DNA of 64,000 nt from JAUZRW01 sp964549915 (GCA_964549915.1 CAZJWX010000002.1:186001-250000); one strand, 5' to 3'. Shown: positions 44,903 through 54,343, counted from the stretch's first letter. The notes: a model not told the origin generated them from the letters alone. A program made the numbers and translations.

Positions 44903-46143
44903 TGCTGAACGACTCGATTCGCTACCGGGACGGCGAACTGCATATTGATGACATTGCGGCGCGGGAAATCACCGCAGCAGTAGGGACGCCGACCTATGTC
45001 TACAGCTTGCGGCGGGTGCTGGATAACCTGAACTCGCTGGAAAGCGCTTTCGCGAAGCTGGATGCACACATCCACTACAGCGCCAAAGCAAATGCCAATC
45101 TCACCCTGCTGAAGACGCTCATCGCCCGGGGTGTCGGCATTGACTGTGTGAGTGGCGGTGAACTCTACAAGGCGCTGGCAGCGGGTACCGTCCCAGAACA
45201 CTTGATCTTCACTGGCGTTGGTAAGCGCAAAGATGAGATTCGCTATGCGCTCGAACAGCACGTGGGCTGGCTTGATGTCGAAAACGAGGGAGAACTGGCG
45301 CACATCCAGGATATAGCGGCGGAAATCGGGCGTGAGACAGTGCGTCTATCGCTTCGGCTGAATCCCGATGTGCAGGCCAGCACACATCATCACATCGCCA
45401 CCGGACATGGCAAGGCCAAATTCGGCCTCTCACATGAGCATGTCGAACGTATCCTGACGGATTATGCAGACAATCCACTGCTGCACATCGAAGGCCTTCA
45501 TGTCCATATCGGCAGCCAATTGCATGACATTGAAGCCACTGTTGCAGCCATTCGGAAAGCCGTTGACCTGAGCGCACCCTACCCGCGCATACACACAATC
45601 AACATCGGCGGTGGCTTCCCAGTCGCCTATCAGGCTGATGAGAGCATTCCTTCGTATCAAGAATTTGCGGATGCGCTGGAACCACTGCTGCGTGGGTATC
45701 ACGTTTTGCTGGAACCGGGGCGCTCGCTCGTGGCAGATGCCGGGCTGCTCTTGACGGAGGTATTGTATGTGAAAGAGCAGGCGAACCAGCGCTTCGTGAT
45801 CGTAGACGCCAGCATGACCGAACTCCTACGTCCGGCCTTGTATGGGGCAACACATCAGATTGTGCCCGTGCAGACGAGCGAAGCCGCAGCCTCTTCGGCG
45901 CAAGTTGTGGGGCCTGTTTGCGAGACGACCGACGTACTCGGCGCAAGTGTACCGTTACCGCCTGTGCAACCGGGGCAATTCCTGGCACTCCTGACGACAG
46001 GGGCTTACGGCATGGTCATGTCCAGTACCTACAATGCACGTCCGCGTCCGGCGGAGGTATTGGTTGCGGCGGATGGCGACTCCTGGCGTACGACTCGGCA
46101 GCGGGAAACCTGGGCGGATTTGCTGCGCGAAGAGCTAGAATAA
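44902..46143 (+). CDS. lysA: Diaminopimelate decarboxylase
   Basis: Last step of lysine synthesis. The 413-residue PLP barrel enzyme has the Schiff-base lysine in HYSAKAN, the phosphate-binding NIGGGFP, EPGRSLVADAG and the substrate block GPVCETTDVLG. Start ATG shares a base with the cyclase stop (TGATG), so translation is coupled to the adenylate cyclase, an unexpected pairing. Confidence 0.95.
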   Translation: MLNDSIRYRDGELHIDDIAAREITAAVGTPTYVYSLRRVLDNLNSLESAFAKLDAHIHYSAKANANLTLLKTLIARGVGIDCVSGGELYKALAAGTVPEHLIFTGVGKRKDEIRYALEQHVGWLDVENEGELAHIQDIAAEIGRETVRLSLRLNPDVQASTHHHIATGHGKAKFGLSHEHVERILTDYADNPLLHIEGLHVHIGSQLHDIEATVAAIRKAVDLSAPYPRIHTINIGGGFPVAYQADESIPSYQEFADALEPLLRGYHVLLEPGRSLVADAGLLLTEVLYVKEQANQRFVIVDASMTELLRPALYGATHQIVPVQTSEAAASSAQVVGPVCETTDVLGASVPLPPVQPGQFLALLTTGAYGMVMSSTYNARPRPAEVLVAADGDSWRTTRQRETWADLLREELE

Positions 46144-46204
46144 CCAGTCTTCGTTTTCAAAACCGACGTATTCTTGAATCGCACCCAGAATATGATGGAG
46201 TACC

Positions 46205-46810
46205 TCAGTGCGATAAACCTGGATCGCGCATACTCCATTCAAAAGACGGTTCTTGCGGGAAACTGTACCTTGCTTTGTACCGCATTTTGTTCAAAGCTGA
46301 GGATGGCAATTGCAGAAGATCAATCCAATATTGTTCAATGCGCTGTACTTCTTCTGCATTTTCCGTATGGCAGTGAATTTGTAGATGAACCAACTCATCA
46401 TCTACACAAAGCTCTTCGCGCAGGAATCTCATAAATAGCATGATCATATGCGGATCAGAATTGGCAAAATGCATATGATTCTTTTTTGTCTTGCCTCCTT
46501 CAGCCCAATACAACATACAACCTGTGAGATGCAGGCGGCTACCGTTTTTGGCATGCTCACGCCCAGCTTGTTGATATGCTCTCCGCTGCTGTAGCCCTTT
46601 CTCACGATTGGTTTGTGCGCCTTTGTTCTGCCCACCCCAGTGCGTCATATTTGCTTTCAGTGCTGCTCTCTGTTCGGGAGTTAATTCGATGTCGCGCACC
46701 CAATTGCTGATGGAGCCTCTGGAAACCCCAAGCTCCTCCACGATCGCTCCAACGGATTAACCAAGCTTGCGCAGTTCTCTGGCACGCCTGCGCTTCTCTG
46801 GCTTTGCCAT
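46205..46810 (-). pseudogene. HTH plus LAGLIDADG-like protein interrupted by a stop codon
   Basis: Translation from ATG 46810 gives MAKPEKRRRARELRKLG, then an in-frame TAA at 46757-46759, and continues in the same frame with SVGAIVEELGVSRGSISNWV to 46205. The two halves together form a normal helix-turn-helix start, so the stop looks like a nonsense mutation within a conserved gene. The remainder contains CMLYWAEGGKTKKNHMHFAN followed by SDP, a pattern like homing-endonuclease-type LAGLIDADG folds. A GTG at 46741 could start a truncated 178-residue product lacking the first helix. Confidence 0.65.
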
Positions 46811-46886
46811 TTCCAACTCCCATAAATGAATCACGAGCCTCACTTAACTTTATGGCAGAATTTGAATGAGCAAAGTATAGAATCAA

Positions 46887-46914
46887 AACAGGCCACTCAT
46901 TATGGTAGCCTGTT
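46887..46914. terminator. Terminator after the tRNA genes
   Basis: AACAGGCCAC and GTAGCCTGTT pair over ten positions with one wobble; T-rich sequence follows on both strands. It terminates the minus-strand tRNA transcript. Confidence 0.65.
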
Positions 46915-46916
46915 TT

Positions 46917-46990
46917 TGCTGATACCAAGACTCGAACTTGGAACCTCGTCATTATGAGTGACGCGCTCTAACCGGTTGAGCTATATCAGC
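46917..46990 (-). tRNA. tRNA-Met (elongator, anticodon CAU)
   Basis: Seven-pair acceptor stem GCTGATA/TATCAGC, D stem GCTC/GAGC, anticodon arm CGTCA-CTCATAA-TGACG and T arm CCAAG-TTCGAGT-CTTGG. The anticodon arm closely resembles the elongator Met type rather than the lysidine Ile type. CCA is not encoded. Confidence 0.93.
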
Positions 46991-46999
46991 ACGCATGAG

Positions 47000-47071
<72 letters not shown>

Positions 47072-47084
47072 CCATTGAGTTGTT

Positions 47085-47107
47085 AAGGCGCTTTTCTCAA
47101 GCGCCTT
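47085..47107. terminator. Hairpin between R2lox and the tRNA genes
   Basis: AAGGCGCTT and AAGCGCCTT form a nine-pair stem with a five-base loop, downstream of the minus-strand R2lox gene. The T-run is poor. Confidence 0.5.
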
Positions 47108-47180
47108 GTCATCATATCAAGTTGCCGATGCAAAGTCAACGGCTAGAGCGTGATCTTACACAAATCTGTTACAAACCCAC

Positions 47181-48086
47181 TCAAGCATCATCTGCTGCAA
47201 TGGCCTCGTCGGTGATGCGCTGTACCTCGTCCAGCGATGCCCCGCGCGAATGCTGAATCCGCTGCATACGCTTCTGAAACTGCATGGTCGCAAAGGCGAC
47301 AAAATCATCCACGTTCAAGCCGAAGGGCACGGGTTCGTACTGGTCGAAGGTCTCGGTGATGACACCCAGCGCCGGCAGCAGGAGCTGGTTCATCTGGGCT
47401 TCCGCCATCTCCCACAGTTCCGGGTGTTCTGCCACAAGGCGCGAGATCAGGTAGATGCCATAGGCAATGTGCCGCGACTCATCTTGTTTGAGCTTCTGCA
47501 CCCCAGAGACGCAGCCCGGCATGATGTCGTTCTGGGAAAACATCGTGAAGTAGGAATGATAGCCCGTCTCCGCCAGCACACCTTCCACAATCATGTTATA
47601 GGTGACAGACGCCAGCAACTGCGCTTCGGGCGAGTGGTCACTATCCAGGCGATGCAAGGCACGCGGCAGCGCTTCATAGAAGATCGTCTGATAGCTGGGC
47701 GTATGATACGCGGAGAGGTCTTCCCCGCTGATACCCAGCACTTCATTCAGATAACGCTGGAAGAAATCTGTATGCTTGGCCTCTTCCCAGAGAAAGGTCG
47801 TCAGGAACATCTCCTCTTCGATGCGGCCTTCACGCGCAATGACCGTCATCAAGGGCAGCAAATCAAGCGTCACCGCCTCTTCCCCCGCGACGAAAAGAGA
47901 AGTCAGGCGTAGGATCACGTCTTTCTCATCATCGGCGAGCCTTGCCCAATCTTCACGGTCTCGTGAAAAATCAATTTCCGTCGGATTCCAGATGCCGTAC
48001 ACCTTGGCTTTTTCGAACAGCTTCATCGGTGGCGTATTCCGCTGAAGCCCGCGCGTCGTGGTGGTGAATTGTGTGTGCGTTTCCAT
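47181..48086 (-). CDS. R2-like ligand-binding oxidase (R2lox)
   Basis: The 301-residue ferritin-like helical protein has all six metal ligands of the Mn/Fe R2lox group: E69 (AGEEAV), E102 and H105 (WEEAKH), E168 (MIVEG), E203 and H206 (QDESRH). V72 and Y163 sit where R2lox forms its Val-Tyr ether cross-link. This distinguishes it from ribonucleotide reductase R2, and no nrdA is nearby. The physiological substrate is unknown for the family. ATG at 48086 has GGGAG upstream. It is divergent from uvrB. Confidence 0.88.
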   Translation of the reverse strand: METHTQFTTTTRGLQRNTPPMKLFEKAKVYGIWNPTEIDFSRDREDWARLADDEKDVILRLTSLFVAGEEAVTLDLLPLMTVIAREGRIEEEMFLTTFLWEEAKHTDFFQRYLNEVLGISGEDLSAYHTPSYQTIFYEALPRALHRLDSDHSPEAQLLASVTYNMIVEGVLAETGYHSYFTMFSQNDIMPGCVSGVQKLKQDESRHIAYGIYLISRLVAEHPELWEMAEAQMNQLLLPALGVITETFDQYEPVPFGLNVDDFVAFATMQFQKRMQRIQHSRGASLDEVQRITDEAIAADDA

Positions 48087-48196
48087 GAAAGTCTCCCGCT
48101 TTTCGAAGAACATTTTCGCCAAGTATACACGCTGTCAATTGATTTTGCGCAGCAACTTCTCATCGAACAGCCATACTCGAATACCGGGAAAACAGG

Positions 48197-48229
48197 TATA
48201 ATCCAACCCCACCTCAGAACGAGCGTTCG
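48197..48229 (+). promoter_or_regulatory. uvrB promoter -10 box with LexA/DinR-like SOS box
   Basis: TATAAT at 48197-48202 is followed by AGAACGAGCGTTCG at 48216-48229, matching the Gram-positive SOS consensus CGAACRNRYGTTYG at 13 of 14 positions. It lies between the -10 box and the uvrB start, where a bound repressor would block transcription. Confidence 0.65.
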
Positions 48230-48242
48230 ATCGGAGCCACAG

Positions 48243-50273
48243 ATGCCGGAACTCAAAATTCACTCGCCGTTCCAGCCCACAGGCGATCAACCGAAGTCCA
48301 TCGCCCAGCTTGTCGAAAACGTCGAAAATGGCATGAAGCATCAGACATTACTGGGTGCAACGGGCACGGGTAAGACCTATGTCGTCGGCAAGGTGATCGA
48401 AGCGACACAGCGCCCAACGCTGGTATTGGCACATAACAAGACCCTCGCAGCGCAGTTGTATGCCGAGTTCAAGGAATTGTTCCCGAACAACGCCGTCGAG
48501 TACTTCGTCAGCTACTACGACTACTACCAACCAGAAGCCTACGTCCCGCGCTTCGACCTCTTCATCGAGAAGCAGACGCAGATCAACGAGCAGATTGAGC
48601 GGCTGCGGCTCTCGACATCGGCCTCGCTCTTCACACGGCGGGATGTCATCATCGTGGCGTCTGTCTCCTGCATCTACGGCCTGGGTGATCCGCAGAGCTG
48701 GCGCAAAGCCTCGGTCAGCCTCAGCGTGGGCGAAGAGATTCGGCGAGATCGGCTGCTGCGGGAACTGGTACGAATCCAGTATACGCGCAACGACCAGGTG
48801 CTGAAGCGTGGCTCCTTCCGGGTGCGTGGTGATACGCTGGAGATCATCCCGGGCTACAGCCAGACGGCCTACCGTGTCGCCATGTTCGGCGATGAAATTG
48901 AACGCATCACCGAATTTGACCCACTGACCGGGGAACTCCTGGGCGAGTTCAACGAGGTGACGGTCTTCCCATCGCGCGAGTACATCTCCGATGATGAGAA
49001 CATCCGCCAGGCGATCCACGATATCGAGCAAGAGCTTGAGGAACGGTTGGAGTTCTTCAAGAAAGATGGGCGGCTGGTAGAAGCGCAGCGCTTGCAGCAG
49101 CGCGTGAACTACGACCTGGATATGCTGCGCGAAGTGGGCTACACCTCCGGCATTGAGAATTACTCGCGCCATCTGGAACAGCGCCCGCCCGGCAGTGCGC
49201 CGTTCACCCTGCTGGATTATTTGCCAGATGATCACCTGTTGGTGATCGACGAGAGCCACATGACCGTGCCCCAACTGCGCGGCATGTACAACGGCGACCG
49301 TGCGCGCAAAGAAGTGCTGGTCGATTATGGTTTCCGGCTTCCGAGCGCGATGGACAACCGCCCGCTGAAATTTGATGAGATTGAGCAGCGTTGGAATCAA
49401 GTGGTGTATACCAGTGCCACCCCCGGCCCCTACGAAGAAAAAGTCAGCGAAGCCGTCGTCGAGCAGATCATCCGCCCCACCGGGATCCTCGATCCGGTCG
49501 TAGAAGTGCGTCCGGTCGAGGGGCAGGTCGAAAACCTGCTGCAAGAGATCGCGGCACGCATCCAGAACAAACAGCGTGTGCTGGTGACGACGCTCACGCA
49601 GCGGATGGCAGAAGAACTGGCGGGTTACCTCAACGAGATGGGAATCAAAGGGCAGTATCTGCACGCTGAGATTGATACGCTGGAGCGTGTGGAGATTCTG
49701 CGCGATTTGCGAATGGGCGTCTTCGATGTCGTCGTCGGCATCAACCTGCTGCGTGAGGGGCTGGACTTGCCGGAAGTATCGCTGGTGGCGATCATGGATG
49801 CGGACAAAGAGGGCTTCCTGCGCAGCGAATCATCGCTGATTCAGACGATTGGGCGCGCGGCACGTCATATCGAAGGGCACGTCATCATGTATGCCGATAC
49901 CATCACGCGCTCGATGCAAGCAGCCATCGACGAGACGAATCGCCGCCGCGAGATCCAACTCGCGCACAACCAGGAGCACGGGATCGAGCCGAAGTCGATC
50001 GTCAAGCAAATCCGCGACCTGACCGACCGCGTAAAATCCATGATGGCAGAAGAAGCCCCGGACGACATCCCAGAAGGTGTGGAAGAGGTCGATATGACCG
50101 CCTTGCCACCGGATAAGCTGCATAAGATGATCAAAGAACTGGAAGCTGAGATGAAGAAAGCCGCACAATCCCTCGAATTTGAGAAAGCGGCGGCACTGCG
50201 CGATCAGATCTTCGAACTACGCGGTGCGCTGGTAGAAAAACAGGGGGCAGAAGGCGACCTCGTAGCGGAATGA
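48243..50273 (+). CDS. uvrB: Excinuclease ABC subunit B
   Basis: Damage verification helicase of nucleotide excision repair. The 676-residue protein has Walker A GATGTGKT, the beta-hairpin segment YYDYYQPEAYVP, helicase motifs including DESHMT and QTIGRAARH, and the C-terminal UVR coiled motif (LEFEKAAALRDQI) that binds UvrC. ATG at 48243 with GGAG eight bases upstream. Regulation by DNA damage is suggested by the box in its leader. Confidence 0.97.
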   Translation: MPELKIHSPFQPTGDQPKSIAQLVENVENGMKHQTLLGATGTGKTYVVGKVIEATQRPTLVLAHNKTLAAQLYAEFKELFPNNAVEYFVSYYDYYQPEAYVPRFDLFIEKQTQINEQIERLRLSTSASLFTRRDVIIVASVSCIYGLGDPQSWRKASVSLSVGEEIRRDRLLRELVRIQYTRNDQVLKRGSFRVRGDTLEIIPGYSQTAYRVAMFGDEIERITEFDPLTGELLGEFNEVTVFPSREYISDDENIRQAIHDIEQELEERLEFFKKDGRLVEAQRLQQRVNYDLDMLREVGYTSGIENYSRHLEQRPPGSAPFTLLDYLPDDHLLVIDESHMTVPQLRGMYNGDRARKEVLVDYGFRLPSAMDNRPLKFDEIEQRWNQVVYTSATPGPYEEKVSEAVVEQIIRPTGILDPVVEVRPVEGQVENLLQEIAARIQNKQRVLVTTLTQRMAEELAGYLNEMGIKGQYLHAEIDTLERVEILRDLRMGVFDVVVGINLLREGLDLPEVSLVAIMDADKEGFLRSESSLIQTIGRAARHIEGHVIMYADTITRSMQAAIDETNRRREIQLAHNQEHGIEPKSIVKQIRDLTDRVKSMMAEEAPDDIPEGVEEVDMTALPPDKLHKMIKELEAEMKKAAQSLEFEKAAALRDQIFELRGALVEKQGAEGDLVAE

Positions 50274-50282
50274 GCGCTCAAT

Positions 50283-50310
50283 GTGGCGGCGCTGCAACTT
50301 GCGCCGCCAC
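50283..50310. terminator. Bidirectional hairpin after uvrB
   Basis: GTGGCGGCGC and GCGCCGCCAC form a perfect ten-pair stem between convergent uvrB and the GT87 gene. No T-run. Confidence 0.55.
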
Positions 50311-50340
50311 ACCCTCGCTGCCAGCCAGCGGAACTACACA

Positions 50341-51516
50341 TCAGGCGCGGTCGAGCAGCGGTTGTGCGGATGTTTCAGCGTGGGCTTCTGTCGGCAATTG
50401 CAACACAGCAGCCACGAATAACCCGGCGACCGTCAACGGCACGAAGACCTGATCATAGCCAAACTGCAAGAAGTTCAACCCATGCGCCCAGAACGGGATC
50501 GAAAGCAGCGTAATCCACCAGAAGATCGGTCTCCCTTCCGCGATGTAGAGCACGAAGAAATACGTCGGCAGCGCATAGATGAGCGTGTACGGATTGGTGT
50601 GGGGGATAATCAACAGAATCCCGGTGATAACGGTCGTACTGGCAGCAATGATGCGCATCTCACCTGCCGGGTAAGCATTCCAGACGCGGCGGAACAGGTA
50701 GACGAAGAGTGCCAACACCCCGACTCCGAAGAAGACGCCGAAGACTGGCCCCAGCAGCAACGGTAAGAAGATGCCCCCCACTGCCCGGTAATTGCGCACC
50801 TGGTTGATGAAATTCAGCACCCAGAAGGGTTCAAAGAGCGCAGTCGCCGCCCAGAACACGACCATCAGCCCACCCCAATAGAGCGGTACACGGCGTTGTT
50901 TCGTGAGTAATGCAATCAACATCAACCCCAGGGACAAGACAACGCCATCCGGGCGAATCGACATCAAGGCGAGGAGGATAGCGGCGGGCATCTGCTGTTT
51001 GCGCGAGAGGAACCAGATCGCGCCGACCATGCAGGCCAGCACGTACCCTGTATACTGCGCCAGGATAATCGTCATGCCCACATAGCGGTAGCCGATGAAC
51101 ACTGTGACCGTCAAGAGCAACATCTTCCAGATCGGCAGCCGCTGCCCCAGAAAGCCAAACATATAGATGGCGGGCAGTGCCAGCAGGAAGAGGAAATTGA
51201 GCGAGCGCCATCCAGAGACGGCAATCTCATAAGGCAGGAACCACATTGGCGCCAATGTGATGCAAATATGTGCCGGGTACCAGAACGATTGCCCATCGCC
51301 CGTGAAGGAATCGATGCGGGCATCCACTTCCGGCGAATAGGGGTCGAGTCCTTCATAGAATGCCTGACAGGCGACATAGCGGTGGCGCGTATCGTCTCCG
51401 AGTTCACGGATATGCCATTGGTCAAGCATGTAGGCCACAGCCGCCCACAACACAATTGCAAGCACGACGAGCAGCCAAATCTGCCCACGCCGGGGTGTCT
51501 GGGTCATCGAGTTCAT
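50341..51516 (-). CDS. GT87-like polytopic membrane glycosyltransferase
   Basis: A 391-residue protein with about ten membrane helices. The first loop contains YEGLDPYSPE and the next SFWYPAH, as in the DUF2029/GT87 group of polyprenyl-phosphate-mannose-type transferases. Its start overlaps the stop of the methyltransferase gene by four bases. Likely role: adding a sugar from a lipid carrier to a surface glycan. Confidence 0.7.
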   Translation of the reverse strand: MNSMTQTPRRGQIWLLVVLAIVLWAAVAYMLDQWHIRELGDDTRHRYVACQAFYEGLDPYSPEVDARIDSFTGDGQSFWYPAHICITLAPMWFLPYEIAVSGWRSLNFLFLLALPAIYMFGFLGQRLPIWKMLLLTVTVFIGYRYVGMTIILAQYTGYVLACMVGAIWFLSRKQQMPAAILLALMSIRPDGVVLSLGLMLIALLTKQRRVPLYWGGLMVVFWAATALFEPFWVLNFINQVRNYRAVGGIFLPLLLGPVFGVFFGVGVLALFVYLFRRVWNAYPAGEMRIIAASTTVITGILLIIPHTNPYTLIYALPTYFFVLYIAEGRPIFWWITLLSIPFWAHGLNFLQFGYDQVFVPLTVAGLFVAAVLQLPTEAHAETSAQPLLDRA

Positions 51517-52106
51517 CCCTGTACCTGTTTCCGCGTGAATACGACCAATTGATTGAAAGTGAACATAAAACGCTGATATGCGCTCATCTGCAAACCAGCC
51601 GCAGCCGCCACTTGGCGCAATTGTTGACGCCCCAGGAAAGTTTCGTGCTCATCCGCTCCCTCCCGGCTGAAAATGCCGATTGCCGCGCCGATGTCATGCA
51701 CCCGGCGTCCATGTGGAGAGGGAGTCGTCGCGACGATTCGTCCTTCCGGTTTCAGCAGGGGACACAGGTCACTGAGTAGTTTCGCCGGATCTGCGAGATG
51801 CTCCAGGAAGGCCAGCACGGTGATGACATCAAACGGCTCGCCCAGGGCTGGCAGCGCTTCGCTCAGGTCGGTGACCAGGAACTGCGCCTGCGGATGCCGT
51901 TCGCGGGCGCGGGCAATCGCATGCTCAGAACGATCCAGCCCGACATACTCCACATCCGACGGCAGAACCTCCAGCAGCGCACCCTCATTGCAGGCAATAT
52001 CCAGCACGCGCATCCCGGGTTGAACAGAGGACGCCGCACGCTCCAGGCGCGAACGTTCCAGAAAGCCAGAAAGCAGGCCGCTCATGTAGCGATCATCGTG
52101 CGACAT
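51513..52106 (-). CDS. Class I SAM-dependent methyltransferase
   Basis: A 197-residue methyltransferase with motif I VLDIACNEGALLEVL, YVGLDRS for the ribose acid and a LAFLEHLADP motif IV. The type resembles enzymes acting on small molecules or lipid-linked sugars. It overlaps the upstream family 2 glycosyltransferase by 14 bases and the downstream GT87 gene by four, so the three form one coupled operon. Confidence 0.82.
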   Translation of the reverse strand: MSHDDRYMSGLLSGFLERSRLERAASSVQPGMRVLDIACNEGALLEVLPSDVEYVGLDRSEHAIARARERHPQAQFLVTDLSEALPALGEPFDVITVLAFLEHLADPAKLLSDLCPLLKPEGRIVATTPSPHGRRVHDIGAAIGIFSREGADEHETFLGRQQLRQVAAAAGLQMSAYQRFMFTFNQLVVFTRKQVQG

Positions 52107-53097
52107 CGAGGAACGGCTCCCCTTCCGTTTCTGCTTCCGGGGTTTCCGGTTGTTGGCTATAGGCGGATTTGCGCAGCAGGTAGAGGGTCTCTTCGTGCAG
52201 GCGGCGGTTCGTAGCGATGATGTCCCCCAACATGCCGAGCATGAATGTCAACACGCCAATGACAATCGCCGCCAGGCCCAGCAGCAGCGACTGAACGTTG
52301 GAACCACGTGCCGCTTGATCCGTCAGCAACAGGATGAGGAAGCGCCCCCAGAGCGCAATCCCCACCAGGAAGAACGGGATGCTCAAATAGGTGAAGGTAC
52401 GCAGCGGTTCGTAAAGTAAGAAGAGCCGCAGCAGCGTTGCCGCCGAACGCCGTACATACTGAAACGTGCTGCGCATCAGGCGCGATTCACGGGTCTTCTC
52501 GTTGACCTCTACGGGGACGTATTGCACGGTCAGGCGCTTTTTGCCAGCCTGGATCAACGTCTCCAAGGTGTAGGTGTATCCCGTCAGCACGTTGATGCGC
52601 AGTGCCGCCTCACGAGAGAGGGCACGAAATCCACTGGGTGCATCGGGCACATCCAGGCCGGACATGTAGCGCACAACATTGCTGCCCAGGTTTTGCAGGA
52701 ATTTCTTGGAGCGGGAGAAATGCGCGATGCGCGCGATGGGTCGTTCACCGATGACCATATCCGCCTGGCCCTCCACGATGGGAGCCACAAGATCAGCGAT
52801 GAACCGCCCTGGATACTGGTTGTCGCCATCGGTATTGACGATGACATCTGCACCCAGGCGCAAGCTTGCGTCCAGACCAGACTGGAAGGCAGAAGCCAAT
52901 CCGCGATTGGTGCTGTGCTGCACCACATGATCGACACCGTGCTGCCGCGCCACTTGCACCGTACGATCCCGGCTACCGTCGTCAATAATCAACCATTCGA
53001 CGGTATCCACGCCGGGAAGTTCGCGGGGGAGTTCTGCCAGCGTACCGGGCAAGGCGTTTTCTTCGTTATAACAAGGTATCTGGATGATGACCTTCAT
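52093..53097 (-). CDS. Family 2 glycosyltransferase, polyprenyl-phosphate type
   Basis: A 334-residue protein with a GT-A catalytic domain: IIQIPCYNEENALPGTL, IIDDGSRDRT and NTDGDNQYPG, with the DxD-equivalent metal site. Two C-terminal membrane helices (about residues 235-255 and 270-295) are as in dolichyl/undecaprenyl-phosphate sugar synthases. It would make the lipid-linked sugar used by the downstream membrane transferase. ATG at 53097 is chosen over an upstream GTG at 53109. Confidence 0.85.
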   Translation of the reverse strand: MKVIIQIPCYNEENALPGTLAELPRELPGVDTVEWLIIDDGSRDRTVQVARQHGVDHVVQHSTNRGLASAFQSGLDASLRLGADVIVNTDGDNQYPGRFIADLVAPIVEGQADMVIGERPIARIAHFSRSKKFLQNLGSNVVRYMSGLDVPDAPSGFRALSREAALRINVLTGYTYTLETLIQAGKKRLTVQYVPVEVNEKTRESRLMRSTFQYVRRSAATLLRLFLLYEPLRTFTYLSIPFFLVGIALWGRFLILLLTDQAARGSNVQSLLLGLAAIVIGVLTFMLGMLGDIIATNRRLHEETLYLLRKSAYSQQPETPEAETEGEPFLDVAR

Positions 53098-53170
53098 GGT
53101 CGAATGCACTCTCAGAACATGCTGTCCGCATCCAGAATACCATGCAATGTCCGCGCCGTTTCGTTAAGCA

Positions 53171-54274
53171 CTACACCACAAATTCACCGTTCCTGTAGAA
53201 CAATTCGCCATCGATATGAATTTCGCTGTCATTGCGCATGTCGCAGATCATGTCCCAGTGGACGGCGCTATCGTTCTTGCTGCCCGTTTCCGGGTACCCC
53301 TTGCCGATCGCCATGTGGATCGTCCCACCGATTTTTTCGTCGTAGAGGATGCTGCCCGTGAACTTGTTGATACCGAAGTTGGTGCCAATCGCGAATTCAC
53401 CCAGGTAACGTGATCCGGCGTCGGTATCCAGTTGCGCATAGAGCAAATCCTCGTTCTGTTCCGCGCTGGCTTCCACGACTTTGCCATCCTGAAACTTGAG
53501 TTCGATGCCGCTGACAGCACGCCCGCCGACGATGCTCGGATAGGTGAAGCGCACCCACCCGTTGACGCTCTCTTCTACCGGGCTGGTGAAAATCTCGCCG
53601 CTGGGCATGTTGCGCTTACCGTCGCTGTTGATGAAGGTACGCCCCTCGATGCTCAGGGTCAGGTCAACGTTGGGGCCTTTGCAGACGACTTCTTTTTTGC
53701 CCGCCAGCCAATCGACCTTCTTCTGCTGCATCTCGCTGAGCTTGCGCCATTCCGCTGCCGGATCTTCATGATCGCAGAAACACGCGCCGTAGACGAAATC
53801 TTCGTACTCTTCCAAGCTCATATTGGCTTCCTGCGCCAGCCCTTCAGTGGGGAAGAGCGTACCGACCCATTTGAATTCACCCTTCGCTGAGCGCCCCAGG
53901 CGGATATTCAACAATTCACGGCGTGCTGCACGCACCTGCTGCATCCGCTTGCTGTCGATATTGGTCATGGCGCGGGTGTTCTGCGGCGCACCGACGCGAA
54001 TATAGACATCGGCCTGTTCGTAATAGAGACGCTGCGATGGATCAATCCAATTGATCTGCTCTTCGCTGGCCGTGCGCAAGAAGGTGCGCATCATCACTTC
54101 ATCGCTAAGCATCAGAGATGGGTTGCCACCCGCTTCCAGCACCGCGCGGTAGACTTCTCGCAGCACAGGCAACGCATTGACATCACCCAGAATCCCAACC
54201 CATTCGCCGGGCTGCACATTGGTTGAATAATTGACCAGCAATTCCGCCAGTCGTTTTTGCCGAATATCGGTCAT
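53171..54274 (-). CDS. M29 family aminopeptidase (thermophilic type)
   Basis: The 367-residue protein matches the M29 layout. The N-terminal domain starts RLAELLVNYSTNVQPGEWV. C-terminal metal-site segments are RNMPSGEIFTSP and EFAIGTN, then HMAIGKGYPE, with the Glu and His residues used to bind two metals. Cytoplasmic peptide trimming is the expected role. ATG at 54274 follows GGAG. It is a single gene with a hairpin upstream. Confidence 0.9.
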   Translation of the reverse strand: MTDIRQKRLAELLVNYSTNVQPGEWVGILGDVNALPVLREVYRAVLEAGGNPSLMLSDEVMMRTFLRTASEEQINWIDPSQRLYYEQADVYIRVGAPQNTRAMTNIDSKRMQQVRAARRELLNIRLGRSAKGEFKWVGTLFPTEGLAQEANMSLEEYEDFVYGACFCDHEDPAAEWRKLSEMQQKKVDWLAGKKEVVCKGPNVDLTLSIEGRTFINSDGKRNMPSGEIFTSPVEESVNGWVRFTYPSIVGGRAVSGIELKFQDGKVVEASAEQNEDLLYAQLDTDAGSRYLGEFAIGTNFGINKFTGSILYDEKIGGTIHMAIGKGYPETGSKNDSAVHWDMICDMRNDSEIHIDGELFYRNGEFVV

Positions 54275-54343
54275 GAGAAACGCTCCAATCCGCAAAATCA
54301 ATCTTCGGACGCCATCTTAGCGGAACGCCCCCACAATGCAAAG

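Noticed and set aside
47181..48086. Ribonucleotide reductase small subunit (nrdB/nrdF)
   Set aside because: The Val-Tyr cross-link pair and ligand spacing fit R2lox, and no large subunit is nearby.
48348..49664. Minus-strand open frame of 438 codons
   Set aside because: Fully antisense to uvrB and His/Gln/Leu-rich in the way shadow frames are.
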